A DNA stretch of 64,000 nucleotides, from NCBI GenBank assembly GCA_963664715.2, contig CAXXUY010000002.1:372001-436000 (forward strand). The letters run 5' to 3'. The notes under the pieces were generated by a model, which did not search any database, was not told the origin of the DNA, and saw only the letters and a list, made by a program, of their open reading frames with translations. This DNA is from JAPOXR01 sp963664715 (GTDB lineage: Bacteria > Pseudomonadota > Alphaproteobacteria > Rhodobacterales > Rhodobacteraceae). Made by a program: the position numbers and the translations under genes. Shown here piece after piece: positions 25,387 to 35,494 of this stretch. Each line of letters opens with the position of its first letter. Position 1 is the first letter of the stretch.

Positions 25387-28080
25387 CTAAAACCTGAATA
25401 CGATATTCCCGGCCAGTGCTGTCCGATATATCCCGGAACCGTTCGTCCAGGCTGTTTCAAGCGAGAGTTTTCCAACCTGCTTTCCGGTCCTTGACCGGAT
25501 CTTTCCTGCCACCTCGAGGTCAATGCTCGTCGGCAGCAGGCTGGTCGTTGACTGGTACGTGCCGATACCGCCGCGAAAGTCGGAATGTACCACGATGCTT
25601 CCGTCAATCGTCCTGTTGAGTGCCGCGCTGAAGGTGGGAGTCAGGGCCAGGCCGGAATAGTTGAACGGTCCGGCATTCAGTTCCATCCCGAACCCAACGA
25701 CAGTCAGGTCCGTGTCGGTGCCCATGACCTCCAGCGAAAGGTCGCCTGCTCCCGTTTCAACATACGGCCTGCTCTTGATCCTGACAGAATCCAACCGTGC
25801 AAAGGGTGATACTTGATAATTGCCAAGCCGGCTGTCCCAAGCTGCGATACCATGCAATCCGATCGTACTACTCTTGAACATTCCTTTCGACCAAGTGACC
25901 TGCTCCACCGAAGGTAACCTTCTTGAGATACTGTATTCGGTTGATCCCAGTGTTGTTGATAATGAGTATCTAAATCTGCCCAGATTCCCCGCAAGACTTG
26001 CACCTGCGATCAAGGAAGTTCCTTCCGCCTGCGCAAACCCGGCAAGGGTCAGGTGAGACCGGCGCTGCCCCAACCCGAATCCGAGTCGCAGGTCGCTTTC
26101 ATTTGACTGCAAGACAAATCCGGACCCGAAATCATGTCCCGTATTCCGGTAGTCACGCTGCGGCCATGACCTGTCACGCTCGAACCGGCGCGATCCCGCG
26201 GAGATCCAGCTGCATTTCCGCAGCGTGGGTCCGGTGCGAGGGATGCAGTGCGGCATGGCACCGGCAAGCAATCCTGATGCGTGAAATGCAGACTGGATAG
26301 ATGCGCCGGCTATCTCGTTGCCGAAACTATCGAGGTCATGCCTTAGACTCTCAATGTCCGTCAGATTGATCAGTCCCACGAGAGCATCGTTGATTGATGC
26401 GTTGTTATCTCTCGAGTTTCTGATTTCGGCAAACACGTTTCTCTGGTTCTGGTTCAACTTTCCCGGATTCTGGTTGACCCGCGCAGACAGGAACACCCTT
26501 TCCCGTGTTCCAACCGCCTCGCTTCGGAGAAAGTAGTCTAAGAAGAGCGACCTGCGTATTGTCACGCCGGGAATCCCGTCCACGTCTTCCGACGCATCCA
26601 ATATTGCGACCTCCTTGTCCTCGGTGGGCAACGACATGGAGTTCACCAGCAACTGGCCGCCCAGTTTGGCCGAACCAGTGATCGTCAACAGGTCTGCGGT
26701 CTCAGCCCCCCAGTCGACGTCAATCATGAGATTGCTCGATGCGGACAGCTCCAGGTCCCCGGTCATCAGAATCCCGGAGGTCTCCCCGGGGGCGCCAAGC
26801 TTGATGGTTCCGGAGTTCTCAAGGATGCCTGCCGTTCGGCCTGATTTGACCGGGCTGCAATCCACCTTGTCCAGAATGATGTTCCTGCGTGGGACAAAGG
26901 TGCCGAGATTGGTAAATTGGGGCGCAACACAGCTTTCCAGCTTCACATCACCCCTGATCTGTCCCCTGTTCGTCAAGGTTGCCGATTCGACACGTCTCGG
27001 GCCCGACCTCTTCAGGGCTACGACCGCATACTTGGGAGGTTCATCCAAAAAGTAACTGTCCCAGGGTCCTGTAGGCTCGTTGGCGATGATCGAGCCCGAC
27101 CGGGCAACGACTACATTGATCCTGGCGTCTGGCCCTGCCAGTGCCAGTCCGTGCGACTCCCATCCGTATGTCTCAACTCTTCCGTTCACGAGGACATCAA
27201 TTGGTGAAGCCAGTCGATTGAAATTCAAGGTTTCCGCGTTCACGCCGTAGGATCCCGGACCCTCGGTTGTGACGTCGTTTACGGTGATCGATACCGGCTT
27301 GTGTGAATCGGCGTCTATGTTCTGAATGACCTGCACGCCGTGACTGAACGATCCAGTGGTGTGCACGAGGCCTCTCGAGAATACGCTGACACCTGCAAAG
27401 GACCTGATCCGCAGCGCCGCGACATCGTTCGTGGCGTTGGGGTCGGCGCTTGCATGGGAAACTATGTCATTGACCTTGATTGTTGTCGTGTGAGCCGCAG
27501 AATTGGCATTCGTGTTGTCGATCTCTATCCCGAATGCCGGTGCAGTGCCGTCCACACGAATCGAACCGGTTGACGAAATGACAACTTCACCGCGGTAGCC
27601 TGAAACCCATATTGCATCAGTACCTTCGCCGCGTGCCCAGACATCGGTCACCGCAATGTTGAGCGTTCCCGGTTGCATCACGCTGTTGCCCACGACCGAT
27701 ATGGCCCGGTACTTTTCGTTCGGTCCGGTACCTGAGTCCTGGCTTGACACGACCCGGGAGTATCCCCCCGTCGGCCGGGTCGTAATGGAGATGTCTCCAC
27801 TGCCGCCAAGGGAGATTCCGGTCCCTTCCGTCGTTTCAACGGTTGCCCCATCTTCGAGAATGATCGAAAACCCGGACAAACCGGTGCAGGAGACACCTGC
27901 ATGGGGCCCTCCGGATTTCATGATGACAAGTTCGGTGCCAGAACAGAGAGTCTGGGCCGCGGAGTGTCCGGCCTGAATGGTGGCGACGAACGCAAGAACA
28001 ATCAACAGTGCACGATGTCGTCTCGGCCACGGAGACGGTCCCGTGCAAGAGGGCAAACGGCCCTCAAGCAAATATTTCAT
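25387..28080 (-). CDS. Autotransporter domain-containing outer-membrane protein
   Basis: An 897-residue protein with an N-terminal signal peptide. A basic stretch is followed by LLIVLAFVATIQAGHSAAQ, with cleavage near residue 43. A long passenger of short beta repeats rich in Gly/Thr/Ser/Val (about 45-560) suggests a beta-helix. The C-terminal 270 residues are a 12-strand-type barrel ending in IVFRF, the terminal-Phe signal for BAM. It probably displays or releases its passenger at the surface; the function (adhesion or other) cannot be read. It stands alone, with 180 bp separating it from the PcfJ-like gene, and both are read leftward. Confidence 0.88.
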   Translation of the reverse strand: MKYLLEGRLPSCTGPSPWPRRHRALLIVLAFVATIQAGHSAAQTLCSGTELVIMKSGGPHAGVSCTGLSGFSIILEDGATVETTEGTGISLGGSGDISITTRPTGGYSRVVSSQDSGTGPNEKYRAISVVGNSVMQPGTLNIAVTDVWARGEGTDAIWVSGYRGEVVISSTGSIRVDGTAPAFGIEIDNTNANSAAHTTTIKVNDIVSHASADPNATNDVAALRIRSFAGVSVFSRGLVHTTGSFSHGVQVIQNIDADSHKPVSITVNDVTTEGPGSYGVNAETLNFNRLASPIDVLVNGRVETYGWESHGLALAGPDARINVVVARSGSIIANEPTGPWDSYFLDEPPKYAVVALKRSGPRRVESATLTNRGQIRGDVKLESCVAPQFTNLGTFVPRRNIILDKVDCSPVKSGRTAGILENSGTIKLGAPGETSGILMTGDLELSASSNLMIDVDWGAETADLLTITGSAKLGGQLLVNSMSLPTEDKEVAILDASEDVDGIPGVTIRRSLFLDYFLRSEAVGTRERVFLSARVNQNPGKLNQNQRNVFAEIRNSRDNNASINDALVGLINLTDIESLRHDLDSFGNEIAGASIQSAFHASGLLAGAMPHCIPRTGPTLRKCSWISAGSRRFERDRSWPQRDYRNTGHDFGSGFVLQSNESDLRLGFGLGQRRSHLTLAGFAQAEGTSLIAGASLAGNLGRFRYSLSTTLGSTEYSISRRLPSVEQVTWSKGMFKSSTIGLHGIAAWDSRLGNYQVSPFARLDSVRIKSRPYVETGAGDLSLEVMGTDTDLTVVGFGMELNAGPFNYSGLALTPTFSAALNRTIDGSIVVHSDFRGGIGTYQSTTSLLPTSIDLEVAGKIRSRTGKQVGKLSLETAWTNGSGIYRTALAGNIVFRF

Positions 28081-28262
28081 GGACGGTTAAAGTGGTAAGT
28101 TACAATACAATTGACACAGTTACGGCGAGGAAACTGTAGAACCCACAGAGAGTCAACAGAAGATGCGACATTTGGTGCCGCGTTGCGTGAATGCCGTGCT
28201 TGCATGCCCCATTAGGTGCAGAAACCGTATTTATCTTCAACAAGTTGTATCTGGAGTTTAAT

Positions 28263-30578
28263 CTATTTCTCCGAGTCGGTGCTGCGCATCAGTGTGGTGT
28301 AGGCCATTGAATTGAGGTGACTTAGGAACTGCCGGCTCGCGGCTTTGCGGAAGATGGCGCCGGAGTCTCTGCCGCGTGCCAAGTCTCCCTGGAGTATGTG
28401 GTTGCTCCACTGTTCCCAGATGGCTTCCCGAACAGTTGCAAGACGGTGGTTCCGACCAAGAAGGTCTGACCACATGTCATCCGGCGAGCGAGACCTCGCG
28501 TGATTGGAAGGAGATGCAGCCTCGATCTCCCTCTTCCAGTCGCGAACTTCCTTCAGATTGATTGGATGATGCTGGCTGCGAATGGCATCGAGCCATTCGC
28601 TGAGGGCATGGCTGGGTGACTCGCCAGGCTTTCTGTTCTTCTTTGCCTTGTGCTGAACTATTCGAATGTTGCTTCTGGTGATCTGTTCAACGTCCGAAAC
28701 CGGAGGCGCGACTTCGAAAGTGGACAGGCTCTGGCTCCTGTCGGGGTTTCTGACCGAAAAGATGTGGCAATCGCCGCGCCTCGCCTTGCGGGTGTAGAGG
28801 CGACCCACGCAGTGACTGAGGCGGCTGGACTCTTCGAGAAGTTCCTGTTCCGAAACAAGGTTTTGTATGACGAGTCCACTGGCAGCGGTGAAATCGGTGG
28901 CCAGTCTCGGCCAGTTTGGTTGACGCTCCCAATCGGTAACTCTGCCATTCGCCGCGTGATTGTCCTCTGCAGCAATCAGTGCAGGAATGCGGCTCATCCA
29001 CCGTCGGGCCGATTCCAGGACAGTCACTGCCGGATTCCTCGACCTGTCGATCATCAGTTGAAATGCCAGCTGCTTTGCCTGTTCGAGGTCGTGAGGCGCC
29101 GGAAAGGGAAGCGTCTCGCCAGCTTCCGAAATCGCGGCAAGCACACGCGGCAGCAAGATCGAGTAACTGAAATCGTCCGTCATTTCCATGATGTCCGAGA
29201 TTGCCATCGACATTTGTTGGCGGTCGAACCGGCTGGGTTCGCAGTCATATGCGGCGCACAATTGAGCATGGAACGAGATCCAGTCTCCCTTGGATGCAGC
29301 GAGCAGTTCGATTGCAGGGATCGAGTATCTGTCGCTGAGTGGCAGTATGCAGCAGGAGACGATATCGATGAGGCATTTCCAGGCTGTTTCTTGGACGGGA
29401 ATCCAGCCCGCGTCGAATTGCCTGATGAGTTTCAAGAACCGCTCCAGCGACAATTCGCCGCCCAGCGCATACCGTCTCGCGCGGTCCAATCCCAGCGGGT
29501 CAATTCCACGTACCTCTGAGCCAAATTCGAATATGCGACCGGAAGGTAGCCTTGCATGCGCCTTGCCGAGACGTCTGAGTTGGCCTTTGTTCAATCCCGT
29601 CAGTTCAGAAAGAACAGGCTGGAGGGGGTTGCCGGCATCGATTGCGTTCCGGCAGTCATCATACTGGGTCATGTATTCGGCGAGGAGAGGGTATGACAGT
29701 GCCGCCTGCAAGCGCCATTCATGGGCGGGAGAGCGAGTATCTGCGTAGTAGTGCACGGATACTGGATTCGGAGCTTCGATTGACGACAGGGCCTCGGCGG
29801 CGGTTTCCAGATCAAGTGAAAAGAAGGCGTCCGGCAAGCTGTAGTCCGATCTTTGCCAATGCGCCTGCATCATCTCCGCACATTCGAGTGCCGAGCCCCC
29901 GTGCTCGAAGTCGAGACCCAGATCGCGCCGTGGAGTTAGTCGGCCGGATTTCTCTTGAAAGACATTGTTCTCCAACCCGTCGATTGCAACGTTTCTTGGA
30001 ATTACAATGCAGTCGGAAGGAGTGTTGCCGGGTTCGACCGGTCCGTTTTGCGGGGATTCCCTTCGCAGGAAGCTCTCGAACCGGCCAACGATATCGTTGG
30101 CCGAATCGACAGGAGTTGCACTTCCCTTGATAATGCCGGGGATTCCGGTCAGTCGCAGGAACACTGCGGCGGCAAGCGCCTTTGCCAGCGACTCTGCGCA
30201 GTCAACGGATCCGGCCCTCTGCAGGAACAATTCACCCAAGCGCTGTGCCGCAACGAACCTGACCGATCGCGGTTGCAGGACTGGCAATCCAAGATCAGAC
30301 ATCGTTGTGCACAGGAACGAACCAAGCGCAGGGTGCGCAGTCAGCTTGACGATGTCATGCCGATGTCCCATTTTCCGGTCCTTGGCTGGATCCATCCAAA
30401 CTGAGACTTCGACTTGGTCCGGGTCGCCAGTCGTGCAAATGATCATTGAAGCAGGTTTGAACTCTTGTCGGATATACGCTTTACAGTAGAAACGCTTGTA
30501 ACATTCGCGCCGGAACGGGACAATCGGGCGACTGCACGAAACTGCCCATTTGGCGGCAGGGCAAGGATGGGCACTCAT
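28263..30578 (-). CDS. PcfJ-domain-like protein of unknown function
   Basis: A 771-residue protein, or 727 from ATG 30446. The C-terminal third has a segment reading LVSEQELLEESSRLSHCVGR, LYTRKARRGDCHIFSVRN, then a strand and basic VQHKAKKNRKP. This resembles the PcfJ-like domain (an L..E...L.HCVG..Y....G...I.S.R pattern) known from conjugative plasmids and phage-like regions. The N-terminal two thirds are mostly helical with no known motif. No signal peptide or transmembrane segment is seen. It is divergent from dusA with 47 bp between starts. The role is unknown. Confidence 0.6.
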   Translation of the reverse strand: MSAHPCPAAKWAVSCSRPIVPFRRECYKRFYCKAYIRQEFKPASMIICTTGDPDQVEVSVWMDPAKDRKMGHRHDIVKLTAHPALGSFLCTTMSDLGLPVLQPRSVRFVAAQRLGELFLQRAGSVDCAESLAKALAAAVFLRLTGIPGIIKGSATPVDSANDIVGRFESFLRRESPQNGPVEPGNTPSDCIVIPRNVAIDGLENNVFQEKSGRLTPRRDLGLDFEHGGSALECAEMMQAHWQRSDYSLPDAFFSLDLETAAEALSSIEAPNPVSVHYYADTRSPAHEWRLQAALSYPLLAEYMTQYDDCRNAIDAGNPLQPVLSELTGLNKGQLRRLGKAHARLPSGRIFEFGSEVRGIDPLGLDRARRYALGGELSLERFLKLIRQFDAGWIPVQETAWKCLIDIVSCCILPLSDRYSIPAIELLAASKGDWISFHAQLCAAYDCEPSRFDRQQMSMAISDIMEMTDDFSYSILLPRVLAAISEAGETLPFPAPHDLEQAKQLAFQLMIDRSRNPAVTVLESARRWMSRIPALIAAEDNHAANGRVTDWERQPNWPRLATDFTAASGLVIQNLVSEQELLEESSRLSHCVGRLYTRKARRGDCHIFSVRNPDRSQSLSTFEVAPPVSDVEQITRSNIRIVQHKAKKNRKPGESPSHALSEWLDAIRSQHHPINLKEVRDWKREIEAASPSNHARSRSPDDMWSDLLGRNHRLATVREAIWEQWSNHILQGDLARGRDSGAIFRKAASRQFLSHLNSMAYTTLMRSTDSEK

Positions 30579-30625
30579 GGTCCGGTGCCGGGACTGCCTG
30601 TCAACCTTTCAGGGCTGGGTCAAGA

Positions 30626-31627
30626 ATGCCTGTAGGTGATTCATTCAGATTTGCAGTTGCGCCCATGATGGAGTGGACGGACAGGCACTGCAGATATTTT
30701 CACCGTTTGATGTCCAGTCGGGCGCTTCTGTACACGGAAATGGTCAGTTCTGCTGCATTGGTCAGGGGAAACGCCTCGGCGAGCCTGGATCATCACCCCT
30801 GTGAACACCCGGTTGCACTGCAGTTGGGAGGTTCTGACCCGGACGAGTTGGCTGAGGCAACACGAATGGGGGAAGCAGCAGGTTTTGATGAAGTCAATCT
30901 CAACGCCGGATGTCCGTCCGACCGCGTGCAGAAGGGGTGTTTCGGAGCAGTTCTCATGACGCGTCCGGAATTGGTCGGACGTTGCCTGGAATCGATGATC
31001 AGGACATCGAAAGACATGGAGGTTACGGTCAAGTGCAGGATCGGAGTTGACGAACAATCTCCGGAAACTGCGCTTCCCGCTTTCCTGGACGTGCTGGCGA
31101 ATACGGGGGTAAGGAGGGTGGCAATACACGCCCGCAAGGCGTGGCTGTCAGGCCTGAGCCCGAAGCAGAATCGCAACATCCCGCCGCTTGATCATGACCT
31201 CGTGATCGCCATGAAGGATAGGTATCCGCAAATGCGCATCTGCCTGAACGGTGGCATCGCCGACCTTGATGCAGCCGAGCGCTGTCTCGGATCTGGTATC
31301 GACGGAGTGATGTTGGGCAGGGCGGCATATCGTACTCCCTGCAGCATACTGATTGAAGTCGACCAGAGGATCTTCGGGAACGGAAAGCAGATGCCGAGGT
31401 CCTGGATAGCCGAAAGGATGTTCGCCTATATCGAGCAAGAGGTACGGAGGGGAACGAGGACCAGCCAGATCACGCGCCACATGATCGGCCTCTATTCCGG
31501 ATACCCCGGCGCCAAGGCATGGCGACAAGCGCTTTCAGACAGCAAACGAATTGAAGCAGAGGGCACTGGCCACCTCGCCGAGATGGTTAAGAAGATGTCC
31601 GAGGCCGAGTTGATTACCGCACTCTAG
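30626..31627 (+). CDS. dusA: tRNA-dihydrouridine(20/20a) synthase DusA
   Basis: A 333-residue flavin enzyme that reduces uridine 20/20a in the D-loop of tRNA. A TIM barrel with FAVAPMMEWTDRHCRYFHRL at the start, catalytic Cys96 in NLNAGCPSDRVQKG, the RNA-binding HARKAWLSGLSPKQNR loop that defines the DusA subgroup, and the phosphate-binding GIDGVMLGRAAY. Length is that of DusA. It is followed by the converging DUF1289/ruvX pair. Confidence 0.96.
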   Translation: MPVGDSFRFAVAPMMEWTDRHCRYFHRLMSSRALLYTEMVSSAALVRGNASASLDHHPCEHPVALQLGGSDPDELAEATRMGEAAGFDEVNLNAGCPSDRVQKGCFGAVLMTRPELVGRCLESMIRTSKDMEVTVKCRIGVDEQSPETALPAFLDVLANTGVRRVAIHARKAWLSGLSPKQNRNIPPLDHDLVIAMKDRYPQMRICLNGGIADLDAAERCLGSGIDGVMLGRAAYRTPCSILIEVDQRIFGNGKQMPRSWIAERMFAYIEQEVRRGTRTSQITRHMIGLYSGYPGAKAWRQALSDSKRIEAEGTGHLAEMVKKMSEAELITAL

Positions 31628-31641
31628 CCGGAATGCGGTAT

Positions 31642-31908
31642 TCAAGAGTCCTGGTTAATGTCTTCGCCGGCTATCGGCATGCGTCGAATTCTCCCTCGTC
31701 TTCCGCCCCGTCTCTTGCGGAGAAGATGTTTACGGCCGGGAAGTTCGCCCAGTAGCGCAACGCGCTCGTCGTGGCTGAATTTGGCCCACTTCCTGACCTC
31801 CTCCTCGGTTCGGTGGCAACCTATGCAGATTCCGGCGAGAGGATGGATGGTGCAGACGCTGAGACACGGGCTGTCCGGCTCCACGCGTTTCCAGGGCTTG
31901 TTGTTCAT
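31642..31908 (-). CDS. DUF1289 small cysteine-rich protein
   Basis: An 88-residue protein with the DUF1289 pattern CLSVCTIHPLAGICIGCHRT, four cysteines that probably bind a metal, followed by EVRKWAKFSHDERVALL and a very basic tail (RKRRGGRRGRIRR). The function is not established. Its start overlaps the ruvX stop by ATGA, so the two are translationally coupled. Confidence 0.9.
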   Translation of the reverse strand: MNNKPWKRVEPDSPCLSVCTIHPLAGICIGCHRTEEEVRKWAKFSHDERVALLGELPGRKHLLRKRRGGRRGRIRRMPIAGEDINQDS

Positions 31909-32399
31909 TTGGACACTGCCTGGAAGGCAATCCTGTCCAAGGCTCCCTGCAGAATGATTGAAGCTGCGACGTGATTGACTGCCTCGGCACGTCGGCGTCT
32001 GGACAGGCCGCCCTCCAGCATGGAACGCTCGGCGGCAGCTGTCGACAGGCGCTCATCCCAATACACGATTGGAAGGTCGAGCTGGTTCAGAAGGGTTCTG
32101 GCAAACGCACGCGTCGACTGGCAGCGCGGCCCCTCGGTGCCATTCATGTTGATTGGCAGCCCCAACACGATGCCGGCAGCCCCCCGACTGTTGGAAATTC
32201 GTCGAATCTCTTCGGCATCGTGCGGCGATTTGGCCCGGTGTATCGTCAACAACGGCGATGCGATGGCCTGTCGAACATCAGAAATCGCGACACCGATCGT
32301 CTTGGTGCCCAGGTCCAGTCCAATCAATGGCCTGTTTCCCGGAATGGTTGCCCGGAACCGGCCGATGTCTTCAAATATCCCGCTCAACGGTCTGTCCAA
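31905..32399 (-). CDS. ruvX: Holliday junction resolvase-like RuvX (YqgF)
   Basis: A 164-residue RNase H-fold protein. The GLDLGTKTIGVAISD motif near residue 28 carries the first acidic residue; IVLGLPINMNGTEGPR and VYWDERLSTAAAERSML complete the YqgF signature. The family acts in 16S rRNA 5' processing and is proposed to resolve recombination junctions. The N-terminus has about 20 residues more than average; a later start is possible. Confidence 0.93.
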   Translation of the reverse strand: MDRPLSGIFEDIGRFRATIPGNRPLIGLDLGTKTIGVAISDVRQAIASPLLTIHRAKSPHDAEEIRRISNSRGAAGIVLGLPINMNGTEGPRCQSTRAFARTLLNQLDLPIVYWDERLSTAAAERSMLEGGLSRRRRAEAVNHVAASIILQGALDRIAFQAVSK

Positions 32400-32554
32400 C
32401 TCGCCATGATCTCGTGAAATTATCAGGGGAGGCTTCCGATGTTAATCAACCGGTCGTCTGACCAGCCCGGTATATGGGCACAAGGTCGACGGTGTCCTGG
32501 CAACTGTAGCCAATGAACGGCACTGAAGCCAATCCGAACCGCCCTTCAGCCTGC

Positions 32555-33568
32555 CTATTCATCCACATTTTCATCCTGCGGTATTGCTGGTTCAGCTGCC
32601 CCGGCCGAGAGATCCGGCAGAACACCTCCATCGCGAAGCCGCTGTAGGTCAACTCCTGCCAGATTCGCGACCGCAGGCAAATTGGCAATAATCACATCGC
32701 GAATGTCGTCAGTCGGACCCGTCTTCTGCAGCACTTCGATCCATGCCGTGAGGGCCCGGTCAGGCCTGCCGGTCTGGAGGGCCAGCAGCCCCATATAGTA
32801 TCTCGCCCGAACGTTCTCCCGATCTCCTTCGAGGGCGAGAATCAATTCGGCCTCGGCTTCCGGTGATACATATCCCCTCGCGGCGCCAATGTACAATTCC
32901 GCGCGACGAATGCGGTCGGCAGTCGGAGTCTGGCTTCCCGAAAGCTTGTTGATCTGCTCCTGGATTGCCACGGCAACCTCGAGTTCGCCCTGACTGACAG
33001 CATCCTGTAAGCTTGTCCTCAACTCTGCCAGACCAGCGGGGGGGTCGTCATTGCCAATGGTGTCGTCCGCGCTTTGCCCATCTTCCGTGCTTCCGGGCAG
33101 CACCGTGCCACCGAGTCCAGCCAGGATTTGCAGATATTCGGCCTGCGAAGGTCGCTCGGCATGCAGCCTGTCGGAAGTTTCGATGCGCGACTGCAGTGGA
33201 AGGTCAGGATATCCGGGTGAACCAACGGCAAGATAGATTGCGATGGAACCAGGCAAGAGGGCCAGGATCACAAGGACCGATGCAACCTTTGAAGCTCGTC
33301 GCGGCGCCTCGGCCGGCTGTATGTTGGCTCCGCTGTCACGAGAGGCCCTGAGAATTCGTCTGGAAACCTCCAGTTTCGATTGTTTGGCTTCAGCGTCAGC
33401 GATTACACCCGTCGACAGGTCCCTGTCGATTTCCTGCAACTGGCGCTTGTAAACACGCAAATTGCGTTCGAGTTGCGAACGACCCGACCTTTTCTTTCCC
33501 AGCAAACCCGCAACAACCGTGATCGACACCAGCAGGGCGGCGGTCACGGAAGCAATCCAAAAGAGCAT
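32555..33568 (-). CDS. ccmI: Cytochrome c biogenesis protein CcmI
   Basis: A 337-residue membrane protein that holds apocytochrome c for haem ligation. Transmembrane helix 1 is at residues 3-23. It is followed by the cytoplasmic ERNLRVYKRQLQEIDRDLSTG leucine-zipper-like segment found in CcmI/CycH. Helix 2 is near 95-115 (SVLVILALLPGSIAIYLAVG), and a periplasmic TPR region (about 180-320) binds the apocytochrome tail. The other ccm genes are not adjacent. Confidence 0.9.
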   Translation of the reverse strand: MLFWIASVTAALLVSITVVAGLLGKKRSGRSQLERNLRVYKRQLQEIDRDLSTGVIADAEAKQSKLEVSRRILRASRDSGANIQPAEAPRRASKVASVLVILALLPGSIAIYLAVGSPGYPDLPLQSRIETSDRLHAERPSQAEYLQILAGLGGTVLPGSTEDGQSADDTIGNDDPPAGLAELRTSLQDAVSQGELEVAVAIQEQINKLSGSQTPTADRIRRAELYIGAARGYVSPEAEAELILALEGDRENVRARYYMGLLALQTGRPDRALTAWIEVLQKTGPTDDIRDVIIANLPAVANLAGVDLQRLRDGGVLPDLSAGAAEPAIPQDENVDE

Positions 33569-33841
33569 GTTGTCGGTTCCTGCTCACAGTTACCCGGGAA
33601 AGTAGAGGTCAAAAGAAGTACTGCATACATGATCGAATTCAAAGACGCGGGCAGCTGGAATATCTCGATTCGAACCAGATCAGTCGACAAAGGCGGCCAG
33701 CCCCTGTGCCGTTGTGGAATCAATGCACCCTTTAGTCTATATAGCATGGCCCGCCGCTGGCTCCATGAGGACAGTTTCCTGATGATCAATGCGGTTGGAT
33801 TGAACAGTGCCACTGCAGGATTCATCAGGTAGAGGAATGGA

Positions 33842-35101
33842 ATGACAATCCGCTCCAACAGGTACTCTGCCCTGGCGTTGGCAAGGGAAGCACTGCGCGG
33901 CCACTCCGGCTGGAAGGAAGCCTGGCAGTCGGCTGAGCCCTCAAAGTCCTACGACGTGGTAATCGTCGGGGCAGGCGGGCACGGGTTGGCAACGGCCTAT
34001 TACCTCGGCCGCAACCACGGTATCCGAAACGTTGCCATCCTCGAAAAGGGCTGGCTGGGCGGTGGAAATACCGGACGCAACACGACGATCATTCGCTCGA
34101 ACTATCTGCAGGACGATTCCACCGCCATATACGAGAAGTCCAGGCAGCTATACGAGACCCTCAGCCAGGATCTCAATTTCAATGTCATGTTCAGTCCTCG
34201 CGGCGTGATGATGCTGGCCCAGACCCACCACGAGGTTCGTGGATTCATGAGGACTGTCAATGCAAACCAGAACCAGGGAGTCGAGACCGAGTACATTTCG
34301 GCGGCGAGGGTCAAGCGGCTCTGCCCGATCATTTCAATCGACGGTCCACGCTATCCCGTCCTTGGCGCCTTTTGGCAGCCGAGAGGAGGCACAGCTCGCC
34401 ACGATGCGGTAGCCTGGGGATATGCACGCGCTTGCGCTGACATGGGAATGCATATCATCGAGAAGTGCCAGGTAACATCAGTCAACACGACCGAAGACCG
34501 CGTCACGGGTGTTGAAACGACGAAAGGACCCATCGGTTGCTCGAAGCTGGGAATCGTGGTCGCTGGACATTCGGGCGTTCTCGCGGAAATGGCGGGTTTC
34601 CGGCTGCCGATCGAGTCGGTCGCACTGCAGGCGCTCGTATCAGAGCCGATCAAGCCGTGTCTCGACGTGGTCGTGATGGCAAACACCGTTCACGGCTACA
34701 TCAGCCAGTCAGACAAGGGCGAACTTGTTATCGGAGGCGGCGCCGACGGCTTCATCAACTATACCCAGCGCGGTTCATTTCAACATGTAGAAGCCACAGT
34801 GCGCGCACTGGTTGAGACCTTCCCGATAATCTCCAGGCTGCGCATGCTCAGGCAATGGGGCGGCATCGTCGACATGACCGGTGACAGATCACCGATCATT
34901 TCGGCAACCCCTGTCAGGAACCTGTTTGTCAATTGCGGTTGGGGAACCGGCGGTTTCAAGTCAATTCCGGGCTCCGGCTGGGCAATGGCCGAGCTTGTGG
35001 CGGCGGGACAGCCGGGGCAACTTGCAGGGCCATTTGGACTCGACCGGTTCCGGCAGGGTCGCTTTATTGACGAAAGCGTGGCAGCCGGCGTTGCTCATTG
35101 A
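33842..35101 (+). CDS. soxB: Sarcosine oxidase subunit beta
   Basis: A 419-residue flavoprotein subunit of the heterotetrameric sarcosine oxidase, which oxidises sarcosine to glycine and H2O2 and passes formaldehyde to tetrahydrofolate. The FAD-binding VVIVGAGGHGLATAYYLGRN is near residue 40, and the GNTGRNTTIIRSNYL segment is typical of SoxB, as is the C-terminal NCGWGTGGFKSIPGSG. It is the first gene of soxBDAG. The cluster runs B-D-A-G with short gaps. Confidence 0.96.
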   Translation: MTIRSNRYSALALAREALRGHSGWKEAWQSAEPSKSYDVVIVGAGGHGLATAYYLGRNHGIRNVAILEKGWLGGGNTGRNTTIIRSNYLQDDSTAIYEKSRQLYETLSQDLNFNVMFSPRGVMMLAQTHHEVRGFMRTVNANQNQGVETEYISAARVKRLCPIISIDGPRYPVLGAFWQPRGGTARHDAVAWGYARACADMGMHIIEKCQVTSVNTTEDRVTGVETTKGPIGCSKLGIVVAGHSGVLAEMAGFRLPIESVALQALVSEPIKPCLDVVVMANTVHGYISQSDKGELVIGGGADGFINYTQRGSFQHVEATVRALVETFPIISRLRMLRQWGGIVDMTGDRSPIISATPVRNLFVNCGWGTGGFKSIPGSGWAMAELVAAGQPGQLAGPFGLDRFRQGRFIDESVAAGVAH

Positions 35102-35140
35102 CGCGGATAGGGTTGTCGACGGGCTTGAGACGAGGAACCG

Positions 35141-35470
35141 ATGCTGAGACTGAAATGTCCATATTGCGGTGTTGATGCCGATGAAACCGAACTCACCCCG
35201 GGTGGCGAGGCCCATATCAAGCGGCGCGGGCCCGGTTCCAGTGATAGCGAATTCGAGGAATACCTGTTCAGCCGCAAGAACCCGAAAGGCGTTCACTTCG
35301 AGAGATGGCGTCACAGTTTTGGTTGCGGCAAGTGGTTCCACGTTGCCAGATGTACGGAAACCATGGAAGTGTTTGGAAGCTACAGGGCTCAGACACTCAA
35401 GCCTCCCAAGGCACTACGCGACCGGATCGCGCAACGACGATCCGGATGGACTGATGACGGGCAATTCTAG
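35141..35470 (+). CDS. soxD: Sarcosine oxidase subunit delta
   Basis: A 109-residue small subunit. It starts LKCPYCGVDADETEL and has the conserved EFEEYLFSRKNPKGVHFERW and GCGKWFHVARCTETMEVFG blocks. The paired cysteines bind zinc in known structures. It lies 39 bp after soxB and 24 bp before soxA. Confidence 0.95.
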   Translation: MLRLKCPYCGVDADETELTPGGEAHIKRRGPGSSDSEFEEYLFSRKNPKGVHFERWRHSFGCGKWFHVARCTETMEVFGSYRAQTLKPPKALRDRIAQRRSGWTDDGQF

Positions 35471-35494
35471 GGCAATCGGGCAGGGAGATTCGAC

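Noticed and set aside
33569..33841. Search for a glycine or THF riboswitch upstream of soxB
   Set aside because: No recognisable conserved core or paired elements were found by eye in the 270-bp gap.
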